DNA of 64,000 bases from Candidatus Electrothrix rattekaaiensis (GTDB lineage: Bacteria > Desulfobacterota > Desulfobulbia > Desulfobulbales > Desulfobulbaceae). A model generated the notes under the pieces. The model searched no databases and was not told where the DNA came from. It worked only from the letters and a program-made list of their open reading frames with translations. Both the position numbers and the translations under genes were made by a program. The DNA lies in the NCBI GenBank assembly GCA_032595675.1, contig JAVQMD010000001.1:248001-312000 (forward strand), written 5' to 3'. This document shows, in pieces, positions 1 through 11,666 of the stretch (positions are counted from its first letter, which is position 1; each line of letters starts with the position of its first letter).

Positions 1-741
1 AATGAGTTGTTTTGCGCATTAGCCATGCTTGATTCCGGAAACATAACTGTTCAAGAAATGACAGGTTCTTGGGCAGGAGCAATGGGACAGCCTCAGTTTA
101 TGCCCTCAACTTTTTACCATTACGCTGTAGATGGGAACGGAGACGGGAAAAAAGACCTTTGGAAGAACACAAATGACGTTTTGTCATCAGCTGGAAATTA
201 TTTATCCCAAGCAAAGTGGAAAACAGGAGAGAAATGGGGGGTAGAAGTCATTCTGCCCAAAAATTTTGATCCGTATGAAGCTCAATTAGCTGTAGAAAAG
301 ACCCTGCAAGAGTGGAAATCATTGGGGGTAAAAAAGTATAACGGAAAAGAACTGAGAGGGACAACGCTCAAAGGCTCAATTCTTTTACCTTCCGGTCTTT
401 CCGGTCCGGCCTTTCTTGTCTTCCATAACTTTCGCGTTATCAGAGAGTGGAACAGATCTGTGAATTATGCCTTGGCCGCAGGACACCTTTCCGACAGAAT
501 TGCCGGAGGTGCTCCTTTGGTCGGGCTGAATAAAGAGAAAGATAAAAACTTATCTCGTCAAGATGCGTTACTAATACAGAACATTCTTGCATCGTTGGGA
601 TATTACAAAGATAAAATTGACGGGATGGTAGGGCTGAAATCCAGGGAAGCAATTCGTGAATATCAGAAAGATAAAGGGATTCCTGCGGACGGATATCCAT
701 CGGATGAGCTGATTATACAATTGCAACAGGAACGCCTGTGA
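1..741 (+). CDS. Lytic murein transglycosylase, C-terminal part (gene enters from left edge)
   Basis: The frame is open to base 1, so this is the C-terminal part of a longer gene. The visible protein begins inside an SLT_2/MltB-type lytic transglycosylase domain: the GAMGQPQFMPSTFYHYAVDG stretch (about residues 28-47) is the typical substrate-cleft segment, followed by a D-GD-D-WKN block. Such enzymes cleave the MurNAc-GlcNAc bond of peptidoglycan with formation of a 1,6-anhydro end. The catalytic Glu lies upstream of the window edge and cannot be checked. The last 65 residues match a PG_binding_1 domain (LIQNILASLGYYKDKIDG, then a REAIREYQ helix). Stop TGA is at 739-741, 39 bases before the dnaE start. 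A second, complete enzyme of the same family lies at 32921-33979 but lacks this binding domain. Confidence 0.88.
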   Translation, partial: NELFCALAMLDSGNITVQEMTGSWAGAMGQPQFMPSTFYHYAVDGNGDGKKDLWKNTNDVLSSAGNYLSQAKWKTGEKWGVEVILPKNFDPYEAQLAVEKTLQEWKSLGVKKYNGKELRGTTLKGSILLPSGLSGPAFLVFHNFRVIREWNRSVNYALAAGHLSDRIAGGAPLVGLNKEKDKNLSRQDALLIQNILASLGYYKDKIDGMVGLKSREAIREYQKDKGIPADGYPSDELIIQLQQERL

Positions 742-780
742 TATGTTGATACGTATTTGTTTTTTGAGGAAATGTATACC

Positions 781-3700
781 ATGACCACCCCCTTTGTCCA
801 TCTCCACGTCCATACCCAGTATTCCATGCTCGACGGGGCCATCCGTCTCGGTGACCTGATTGATAAAACCCAGGCCTACGGCATGAATGCGGTGGCGGTC
901 ACTGATCACGGTGCCATGTACGGTGCCCTGGAGTTCTACACCAAGGCCAATAAGGCCGGGATCAAACCGCTGGTCGGCTGCGAGTTCTATATTTCAGAGA
1001 CCGATCATCTTATTCATGACAAGAGCGCAGGCCATAATTTCCATATTGTGCTGCTGGCTATGAATGAGACCGGCTACCGCAATCTGATGAAGTTGGCCTC
1101 TATCGCCCAGACTGCTGGCTTTTATTATAGGCCCCGCATTGATCGCAAGCTGCTCTTTGCCCACCAGGAGGGCCTGCTCGCCCTGACCGCCTGTCTGCAC
1201 GGTGAGATTCCCTGGACCATCACCCATCAGGGGCTGGATAAGGCCAGAGAGAAGGCTTTGAGTCTGCAACAGGTTTTCGGTGATCGCCTCTATTTCGAGA
1301 TCCAGGAAAACGGCATCCCGGAACAAAAGACCGTTAATAACGGCCTGCTGGAGCTGGGCAATGATCTGGGCATCAAAGTGGTGGCGACCAATGACTGCCA
1401 CTATCTCAACCAAGAGGAATCCTACGCTCATGAGGTGCTGCTCTGTATCCAGACCAGCAAGACCATCAACGATGCCAATCGCTTCAGGTTTTCCACGGAT
1501 GAGCTGTATTTCAAACCGCCGGATGTCATGGCCAAGCAGTTCAGCTACTGCCCCGAGGCCCTGGCAAATACTCTGGAGGTGGCAGACCGCTGTAACCTGG
1601 AGCTTGAATTCAATGAGAATCATTTTCCCATCTTTCCGGTGCCAGAGGGGGAATCCCTGGAAAGCCTGTTTGAAAAGGCCTGTCGGGACGGCCTGGACAT
1701 ACGCCTTGAACATCTCCGCAGCCTACAGGACGTTCCCAAGGAGCTGGAGCAACAATACCAAGAGCGCCTGGACATGGAAATCAAGGTTATCCAGAAAATG
1801 GGTTTTTCCGGTTATTTCCTCATTGTGGCCGATTTTATTGGCTGGGCCAAGAGCAAGAAAATCCCAGTGGGACCGGGGCGTGGTTCGGGGGCTGGCAGTC
1901 TGGCCGCCTTTTGTATGTCTATCACCGATATTGATCCCATTCCTTACGGTCTCCTCTTTGAGCGCTTCCTGAACGTGGAGCGGGTCTCCATGCCCGACTT
2001 TGACGTGGATTTCTGCAAGGAACGGCGGGATGAGGTGATTGATTATGTCCGTGGCAAGTACGGCGGTGATGATCATGTGGCCCAGATCGTGGCCTACGGT
2101 TCTATGAAGGCCAGGGCTGTGCTTCGCGATGTGGGACGAGTCTTGGAGGTGCCCCTACCTGTAGTCGATAAGGTCGCCAAGCTGGTTCCGGATGAGCTGA
2201 AGATCACCCTGAAAAAGGCCATTGACAAGGAACCCCGCCTCCGCGATGCCATGCAGCAGGATCCCGCTGTCCAAAAACTGCTCACTGTGGCCCAGGTATT
2301 GGAGGGCCTGTCTCGCCATAAATCCACCCATGCCGCTGGGGTGGTGGTTTCGCCCAAGGCGATGGTGGAATATCTGCCGGTCTGTGTCGGTTCCAAAAAG
2401 GAAATCCTGACCCAGTTTGATATGAAGTACACTGAGATGACCGGGCTGATCAAGTTCGATTTTCTCGGCCTCAAGACCCTGACCGTTATTGATCGGGCCT
2501 TGAAGCTCATTGAGCTGGATATCGGCACTTGGATTGATTTAAGCAAGATCCCTATGGATGATCCGCGCACCTATGATCTGTTGTGTGCGGGCAACAGCCT
2601 GGGCGTGTTTCAGCTGGAGAGCGACGGGATGCGGGAGCTGTTGGTCAAGATGGCTCCAGAGCAATTCACCGACCTGATCGCCTTGGTGGCCCTGTATCGA
2701 CCCGGTCCCTTGGATTCCGGCATGGTGGATCAGTTTGTCGAGACCAAGCATGGTCGTCGTCCCCCGGAATACCCCTTGCCCCAGATCAAAGCTGTCCTGA
2801 AAGAGACCTACGGCGTTATTGTCTACCAGGAACAGGTCATGAAGATCTCCAATATCCTGGCCTCGTACAGCCTGGGTGATGCGGATATCCTCCGCCGGGC
2901 CATGGGCAAGAAGATCCCCGAGGTCATGGAGGAAGAGCGAGCCAAGTTTATGGCGGGTGCTGAGGGGAATAATATTCCCAAGGAAAAGGCGACCTATGTT
3001 TTTGATCTGATGGCTAAGTTTGCGGGCTACGGCTTTAATAAATCTCATTCAGCCGCCTATGCCCTGATCGCCTACCAGACCGCCTATCTCAAGGCCCATT
3101 ATCCGGCCCAGTTCCTGGCCGCCCTGCTGTCCTGCGATGTGGATAACACAGATAAGGTGGTCAAGTACATCAACGAATGTAAGCAGATGTCCATCCCGGT
3201 TCTGCCGCCAGATATCAACGAGTCGTTTCACGATTTCACGGTTATCAATGATCGGATTCGCTTTGGGCTGGCAGCGGTGAAAAATGTGGGCGGTTCAGCC
3301 TTGGACTCCATGATCAGGGAACGGGAGGAAAACGGCCCGTATTCCTCGCTGGCTGATTTCTGCGGTCGGATCGACTCCAGTAAGGTTAACCGGAAGGTTT
3401 TGGAAAATCTGGTCAAGGCCGGAGCCTTTGACTTTGTGCAGGTGAAACGAGCCCAGCTCATGGCGGTGCTGGATCAGGCTCTTGAGCAGGCCAAAGCTGT
3501 GCAGCGGGATCGCCTGAGCGGCCAGATGAGTCTGTTTGCTGTGGGTGGAAGCAAGGAGGCGAGTGCGGCCAGTGCTGAAGTTAAATTTCCTGATAGAGAT
3601 GAATGGCCGCAATTGAAAAAGCTCTCCTATGAAAAGGAGACCATTGGTTTCTTTCTGACCGGCCATCCTCTGGACGGGGTTATTGACACGATTCGCATGG

Positions 3701-4296
3701 TTGCTGATGCGGATATTGCAGCTCTGGAGAATCGGCGGGAAGGGCAGGCTGTTCGGGTCGGTGGGTTGATTCAGCAGTACAAGGAGCATATCTCGAAAAA
3801 AGGCGACCGCATGGCCTTTACCGTGCTGGAGGATATGAGTTCCAGTGTTGAAGTGATTGTCTTTCCAGAGACCTTTTCTCGTTGCTCCCATTATCTCGGC
3901 AAAGACGAGCCCCTAATTGTCCTCGGCACGGTTCAGCAGGGGGAGCGAGGGGCAAAGATTATTGCTGAAGACATCTACTCGTTGGATAAGGCTGTGGAGC
4001 AGTTTACCGAGCAGGCTTCGATCCGTCTGCCTGCCGATAGGATCGGACGAAACCAGCTCATCGAACTCAAGGAGCTGATCTATCAATTTCACGGCTCAGC
4101 CCCGATCAAACTGACGCTTCATTTTGACGGAAGGGGGGAGGTGGATATCCTGCCCATGAAGGATATCACTGTCCGGCCCTGCTCGGCGTTCTTCCAAAAG
4201 GTGAAGGACTCCTTTGGGCCGGGCTGTCTGTCTGTGCAGGTGCGTCAGGCTGAGGTGCAGCGAAAGAAGCGATTTGGAGGGGGGAAAGGGCGGTAG
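781..4296 (+). CDS. dnaE: DNA polymerase III alpha subunit
   Basis: Replicative polymerase subunit, about 1171 residues, the usual length for DnaE1. An N-terminal PHP domain starts with HLHVHTQYSMLDG (residues 7-19). The polymerase core shows GPGRGSGAGSL and the catalytic PDFDVDF motif near residue 404, then a YQEQVM segment. A helix-hairpin-helix region and a C-terminal OB-fold (VGGLIQQYKEHISKKGDRM) follow. The frame is open from 757, but I place the start at ATG 781 because GAGGA at 766-770 sits 10 bases upstream and the protein then begins MTTPFVHLHVHTQYS, as in the family. ATG 772 is too close to that ribosome site. The stop TAG is directly followed by the ATG of the next gene, so the two are probably co-transcribed. 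Confidence 0.97.
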   Translation: MTTPFVHLHVHTQYSMLDGAIRLGDLIDKTQAYGMNAVAVTDHGAMYGALEFYTKANKAGIKPLVGCEFYISETDHLIHDKSAGHNFHIVLLAMNETGYRNLMKLASIAQTAGFYYRPRIDRKLLFAHQEGLLALTACLHGEIPWTITHQGLDKAREKALSLQQVFGDRLYFEIQENGIPEQKTVNNGLLELGNDLGIKVVATNDCHYLNQEESYAHEVLLCIQTSKTINDANRFRFSTDELYFKPPDVMAKQFSYCPEALANTLEVADRCNLELEFNENHFPIFPVPEGESLESLFEKACRDGLDIRLEHLRSLQDVPKELEQQYQERLDMEIKVIQKMGFSGYFLIVADFIGWAKSKKIPVGPGRGSGAGSLAAFCMSITDIDPIPYGLLFERFLNVERVSMPDFDVDFCKERRDEVIDYVRGKYGGDDHVAQIVAYGSMKARAVLRDVGRVLEVPLPVVDKVAKLVPDELKITLKKAIDKEPRLRDAMQQDPAVQKLLTVAQVLEGLSRHKSTHAAGVVVSPKAMVEYLPVCVGSKKEILTQFDMKYTEMTGLIKFDFLGLKTLTVIDRALKLIELDIGTWIDLSKIPMDDPRTYDLLCAGNSLGVFQLESDGMRELLVKMAPEQFTDLIALVALYRPGPLDSGMVDQFVETKHGRRPPEYPLPQIKAVLKETYGVIVYQEQVMKISNILASYSLGDADILRRAMGKKIPEVMEEERAKFMAGAEGNNIPKEKATYVFDLMAKFAGYGFNKSHSAAYALIAYQTAYLKAHYPAQFLAALLSCDVDNTDKVVKYINECKQMSIPVLPPDINESFHDFTVINDRIRFGLAAVKNVGGSALDSMIREREENGPYSSLADFCGRIDSSKVNRKVLENLVKAGAFDFVQVKRAQLMAVLDQALEQAKAVQRDRLSGQMSLFAVGGSKEASAASAEVKFPDRDEWPQLKKLSYEKETIGFFLTGHPLDGVIDTIRMVADADIAALENRREGQAVRVGGLIQQYKEHISKKGDRMAFTVLEDMSSSVEVIVFPETFSRCSHYLGKDEPLIVLGTVQQGERGAKIIAEDIYSLDKAVEQFTEQASIRLPADRIGRNQLIELKELIYQFHGSAPIKLTLHFDGRGEVDILPMKDITVRPCSAFFQKVKDSFGPGCLSVQVRQAEVQRKKRFGGGKGR

Positions 4297-5220
4297 ATGG
4301 AAGATTTTCAGTTATATACAAAGCAGTTCGTAGCAGCCTGCACAAGATCGCTCCGCAATGATTACAGGCAGTTTTATGATGATTTCTTTGAATACGGCAA
4401 CAGAGCTGTTGAGACGGCCCTGTATTTTATACCCGGAATAAACGGTGTACCCGGACAGATACGATTTGCCCTGCCCAGCCTCATGAAAAGATACGGCACA
4501 GATATTTATGTGCGCTGTCTGAACCTCCCGGAATTTTCTGCCAAGGCCTTCATTTGGGAAAAATATACTCCCGCCAATATGGACAGGAAACGAGCGAAGA
4601 TTGTCAGTGATTTGAATGAACTGGGGGAAACGTATAAACATGTAAAGATCATTGTTTCAAGCAACGGTATCTATGATTTTATGTTTGCCCTGAGTGGGGT
4701 TGATCAATGCCTACTTGAAAAGGCTGTGCTTTTTTGGGTTGCTGTTGCCCCGGACAGCTTTGAGCCGACCAAATGGGAAAAGTTCTTTTATCGGATAAAC
4801 GGATTTCAGGAGGGAGGGAATAAATGGTTTGCCGTTCCCAACAGCAACATGTTGAAAATGCTCAATCCTGAGGTGTCTGTATGGCATCAATGGAAGCGTG
4901 GAGGGGTTCAAAAGAAATGGACCAAAACGGATATCGAGTTTCGCTTTCGGTGCTTCGGTATGTTATGGATGTATATTTCAATCAGTGCCTTTAATAATAT
5001 ACTTGAATATATGCGCAAGGATGCGGCCTGCCCGATTCCAATTACATCCTATATTCTTGCTGCAACAGAAGACGGATATTGGCAGGGAAATCCGGAATCA
5101 GAGATTACCAAGCTGATAGATCGTTATTTTGTCAACAGGGAAGTGCTGTATCGAAAAGCCTCGCACCTCTGGGTGCTTGATCCTGATAATTTGGATGATC
5201 TTTTGGCCTTAGATAGATAG
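4297..5220 (+). CDS. Hypothetical protein with alpha/beta-hydrolase-like layout
   Basis: 307 residues, starting on the base after the dnaE stop, so probably translated from the dnaE transcript. I do not recognise a named family. The order of features resembles an alpha/beta hydrolase: a strand followed by FIPGINGVPGQ (about residues 43-53, oxyanion-loop-like), a strand leading into VSSNGIYDF (about 119-127) where the nucleophile elbow would be, and a late AATEDGYW...ASHLWVLDPD segment where an acid and a His would sit. The elbow reads SSNG rather than GxSxG, so activity is uncertain: Ser may be shifted or the fold may be inactive. No signal peptide or membrane segment is seen. The fold assignment is inference only. 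Confidence 0.65.
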   Translation: MEDFQLYTKQFVAACTRSLRNDYRQFYDDFFEYGNRAVETALYFIPGINGVPGQIRFALPSLMKRYGTDIYVRCLNLPEFSAKAFIWEKYTPANMDRKRAKIVSDLNELGETYKHVKIIVSSNGIYDFMFALSGVDQCLLEKAVLFWVAVAPDSFEPTKWEKFFYRINGFQEGGNKWFAVPNSNMLKMLNPEVSVWHQWKRGGVQKKWTKTDIEFRFRCFGMLWMYISISAFNNILEYMRKDAACPIPITSYILAATEDGYWQGNPESEITKLIDRYFVNREVLYRKASHLWVLDPDNLDDLLALDR

Positions 5221-5245
5221 TGTTACGTCTCAACTGATTGATCAG

Positions 5246-6295
5246 CTACTCGCCTCCGACCGTTGAAAGATCACAAACCTCCAGCATGTATCGCCCATAG
5301 GAAAGCAGGCTTGCCACGAACAGATCATAGGAGCCGCTGTCCATAAAACTCACCGTTACATCCGCATCAAGACCGGTCAGTACCATATCGCCCCCTGCCG
5401 CAGGAACGATCACCTCCGGGCCGAGCGATCCTTTCAGGGGGCCAACCGCAAGAGTGATCTGATCATCTGCCCTGTAAATCGCCTCAAACCTGCACATCAC
5501 CTGCTCCCCGGTATAGCTGCTCACTACCAGCGGCCCATCCATATCATCTCCGACAACAAATAACTTGGGCTGTATCGCCGTGACCACGTTGGTGGACCGC
5601 AGGTGGTTGGCATATTCACCTGTGCGCAGTTGTCCATTCTTGCTGTATCGCGACCGCACCGCAATGGTCTTCTCAACATTCGGGGGAGTTGCCGGCTCCC
5701 CGCCGAAATCAGGGGTAATGATGATTTTTGAGGGATTGTTGAGGCTGATCTTCTCCTGCTGCACGATGTGGCCGTCAGCATCGGTCAGGAACACGCCCTG
5801 AGTCGGGTCTGCTTCGTCAAAGCCGATATTGGAGCCGTCCAGACGGAACCCGTAGTCCCCGCGAATCCAGTTCTGAAGCTTAGTATTTGTGTCATACGCC
5901 CCGCCGATATCAGGAGACTTTTTTGAATACGGAAGCCGCTCGTATTTCGCCTGCTGTGCTACGTCCTGCTTCAGTACCACGGAAGGCCTGGCTTTAACGT
6001 CAACACATTCGGGCGGCAGATCGTCAGTGGGCAGATCCAGGCGAACAGGCAGGGTGGTGACAAAAGAGATAAACCCGGACAGATTGATGGTGTTGCCGTC
6101 AGCAAGCTGGCGGATCACCTCCTCCCTGAATGCCTCAAGAACCGCTTTGGCAGTATCTACCGTGATGGTCGGGTTATGCAGATGGATTTGCTTTGCCAGA
6201 GCATCATAGTCCAGGGTCTTGCGGGCAATCGGTCGTGCAGTGGATGACGGGGGATTTGTCAGGTAGTTCTGGATGATCTTGTATTGAATCGGCAT
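5246..6295 (-). CDS. HU-HIG type DNA-binding protein (HU-like domain plus Ig-like DUF4469-like tail)
   Basis: 349 residues. Residues about 1-125 resemble the bacterial HU-like domain of the HU-HIG family: MPIQYKIIQNYLTNPPSS, a paired-helix stretch ending in EAFREEVIRQLADGNTINL, then an ISFVTTLP beta arm. The middle region has repeated NPSKIIITPDFGG and IQPKLFVVGDD strands, and the C-terminus (from about residue 220) looks like an Ig-like DUF4469-type domain. These proteins are thought to bind DNA through the HU part; the target is unknown. The gene is convergent with 4297-5220 (25 bases between stops) and stands alone on its strand. The start ATG at 6295 is preceded by AAGGAGC (TGCTCCTTG on plus at 6299-6307). 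Confidence 0.75.
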   Translation of the reverse strand: MPIQYKIIQNYLTNPPSSTARPIARKTLDYDALAKQIHLHNPTITVDTAKAVLEAFREEVIRQLADGNTINLSGFISFVTTLPVRLDLPTDDLPPECVDVKARPSVVLKQDVAQQAKYERLPYSKKSPDIGGAYDTNTKLQNWIRGDYGFRLDGSNIGFDEADPTQGVFLTDADGHIVQQEKISLNNPSKIIITPDFGGEPATPPNVEKTIAVRSRYSKNGQLRTGEYANHLRSTNVVTAIQPKLFVVGDDMDGPLVVSSYTGEQVMCRFEAIYRADDQITLAVGPLKGSLGPEVIVPAAGGDMVLTGLDADVTVSFMDSGSYDLFVASLLSYGRYMLEVCDLSTVGGE

Positions 6296-6736
6296 GACGT
6301 GCTCCTTGTATTGAAGGGATATATTTTATACCAGCTTATCGGTACGGACTGTTTTCAAAGTAAAACTTCCGAACAGAGAGCGCAACAGGTAATATCGGAT
6401 TATCCTGACCAGTATGTCCGGTTGATCAAATGCATGGTCGCGTGTCTCTCCTGAGCATGGTCATCGTTTGGTTCCGAGCATGGTCATCGTCCGACCCTGA
6501 GCATGCTCACCGTTTGATTCCGAGCATGGTCATCGTTCAACTCCGAGCATGCTCGCAGATGTTACGAATGCAGGGGTTCGTGTGCAGGGGAATTGATGGG
6601 ATGGGGGATGATTTGCTTTTTGTGTTTGCAATGTTAATCGATTACGGTATGGTATGAGAAAAATGTATAGGTCAGAGACAATAGGGGACAGACCGCTATT
6701 GCAACTTATATAAAGAAGAAATCGGAGGAATCAAGA
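6296..6736. other. Gene-poor spacer with repeats
   Basis: No convincing gene in this 441-base stretch. It holds the 23-bp tandem repeat described separately and, near 6680-6710, a GGGGACAGACCGCTATT segment that recalls the short dispersed repeats of many environmental genomes. An open frame at 6430-6657 runs through the tandem repeat. Because the repeat period is not a multiple of three and no ribosome site precedes it, I do not call it a gene. Confidence 0.6.
6430..6561. repeat. 23-bp tandem repeat, about six copies, with palindromic core
   Basis: Copies begin at 6430 (degenerate), 6453, 6476, 6499, 6522 and 6545 (partial), each 23 bases apart. The shared core is GAGCATGGTCATCGTTTG or close to it. 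Two copies (6499 and 6545) carry GAGCATGCTC, a perfect 10-base palindrome; the others differ at one base. The spacing is exact while the second half of each unit drifts. The array lies between the divergent starts of the HU-HIG gene and the small gene at 6737, which would suit a binding-site array. Confidence 0.85.
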
Positions 6737-7096
6737 ATGTCTCTTAATTTAGAATCTGAATTGAGGAATATCACAGGGATTACCGACGAGGAAAAACAGA
6801 GAATATATGATTTTCTTCAGGGGGCTGTTTACTGTTGGTGCAAAAACAGGAAAGATGAATGGTTCTCGTTGAGGGAATTTATGGGAGGACCAAATTATTT
6901 TTGGCAAGGAACCCCTATGCTTCCTCTTTATTTGAAACATGAGGGTGATAGCGCAGATCCTGTGAAGGAAGCAGGGAAAGATGGTGGTTGGCTCTTAAAG
7001 CATGTGATTATGAATGATAAAAGGTTGTTTGAAACGAAAAGGGAAGCATTAATTAGGCAATATCGATGGATTGGTGGAGATGAAGAAGGCACATAA
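6737..7096 (+). CDS. Small hypothetical protein
   Basis: 119 residues, soluble, with no signal peptide or membrane segment. The start is well supported: CGGAGGAATC ends 8 bases before ATG 6737. The sequence has a helical N-terminus with an EEKQRIYDFLQG segment, then a Trp/Tyr-rich middle (YCWCKNRKDEWFSLREF, NYFWQGTP) and a charged end. I do not recognise a family. It stands alone between the repeat spacer and the hairpin repeats at 7156-7209, in an area that looks accessory rather than core. Confidence 0.7.
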   Translation: MSLNLESELRNITGITDEEKQRIYDFLQGAVYCWCKNRKDEWFSLREFMGGPNYFWQGTPMLPLYLKHEGDSADPVKEAGKDGGWLLKHVIMNDKRLFETKREALIRQYRWIGGDEEGT

Positions 7097-7155
7097 CACG
7101 CCTTGCAGGGTGCCTATCATACACCATTTTCGGTGCGGAGGCCATACCCACCCTT

Positions 7156-7209
7156 CCCCGCGATAAATCACGGGGCTATTACCGAATGTCCCTCCGGGAC
7201 ACGGAGGGA
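7156..7209. repeat. Twin-hairpin intergenic repeat
   Basis: Two inverted repeats lie side by side. CCCCGCGAT (7156-7164) pairs with ATCACGGGG (7167-7175) with one wobble and a 2-base loop. TCCCTCCG (7189-7196) pairs perfectly with CGGAGGGA (7202-7209) around GGACA. No T-tract follows, so these are not simple terminators. The layout resembles REP-like dispersed elements. An open frame at 7103-7345 covers them but has no ribosome site and a low-complexity Lys/Glu end, so I treat it as non-coding. Confidence 0.6.
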
Positions 7210-7363
7210 AGAGCGTCCCTTGGGCGTCAGCACATTTATTTCGTGGAAGATATATCCGCTACAGGATACCGGGGGTGAGATGGCCGGCGGCACCCGGACC
7301 AGTGAAAGAAAGAAGAAAAAGAAGCCGGAGGAGAAGGAAGCCTGACCGTTCCTCCGGCAGGAC

Positions 7364-11536
<4,173 letters not shown>

Positions 11537-11604
11537 GTCTTTTTAACCGGAAGGAAGGTAACTTGTTGTCTTTGCGTTCAGTAAGGGTTTCTTTTGAACG
11601 CTCC

Positions 11605-11637
11605 AAAAAATAACAGACGGAGCTTTCGCCCCGTCCG
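11605..11637 (-). terminator. Rho-independent terminator of the ppiD-like gene
   Basis: Read on the minus strand, CGGACGGGGC pairs with GCTCCGTCTG around a GAAA tetraloop (10 pairs, two of them G-U), followed by TTATTTTTT. It lies 30 bases after the ppiD-like stop and upstream of the SNF2 gene, separating the two transcripts. Confidence 0.85.
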
Positions 11638-11666
11638 CTGTTCACCGTGTTGGTTGATCGAAGGGC

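Noticed and set aside
1280-1972. 230-residue open frame inside dnaE
   Set aside because: Same strand, other frame; Trp/Arg-rich shadow of the polymerase sequence.
6430-6561. Possible CRISPR array
   Set aside because: The units are contiguous 23-mers with drift in the second half, not identical repeats separated by unique spacers of similar length, and no cas gene is in the window.
7103-7345. 80-residue open frame on plus strand
   Set aside because: No ribosome site, it runs across two hairpins and ends in a Lys/Glu low-complexity tail; the DNA features explain it better.
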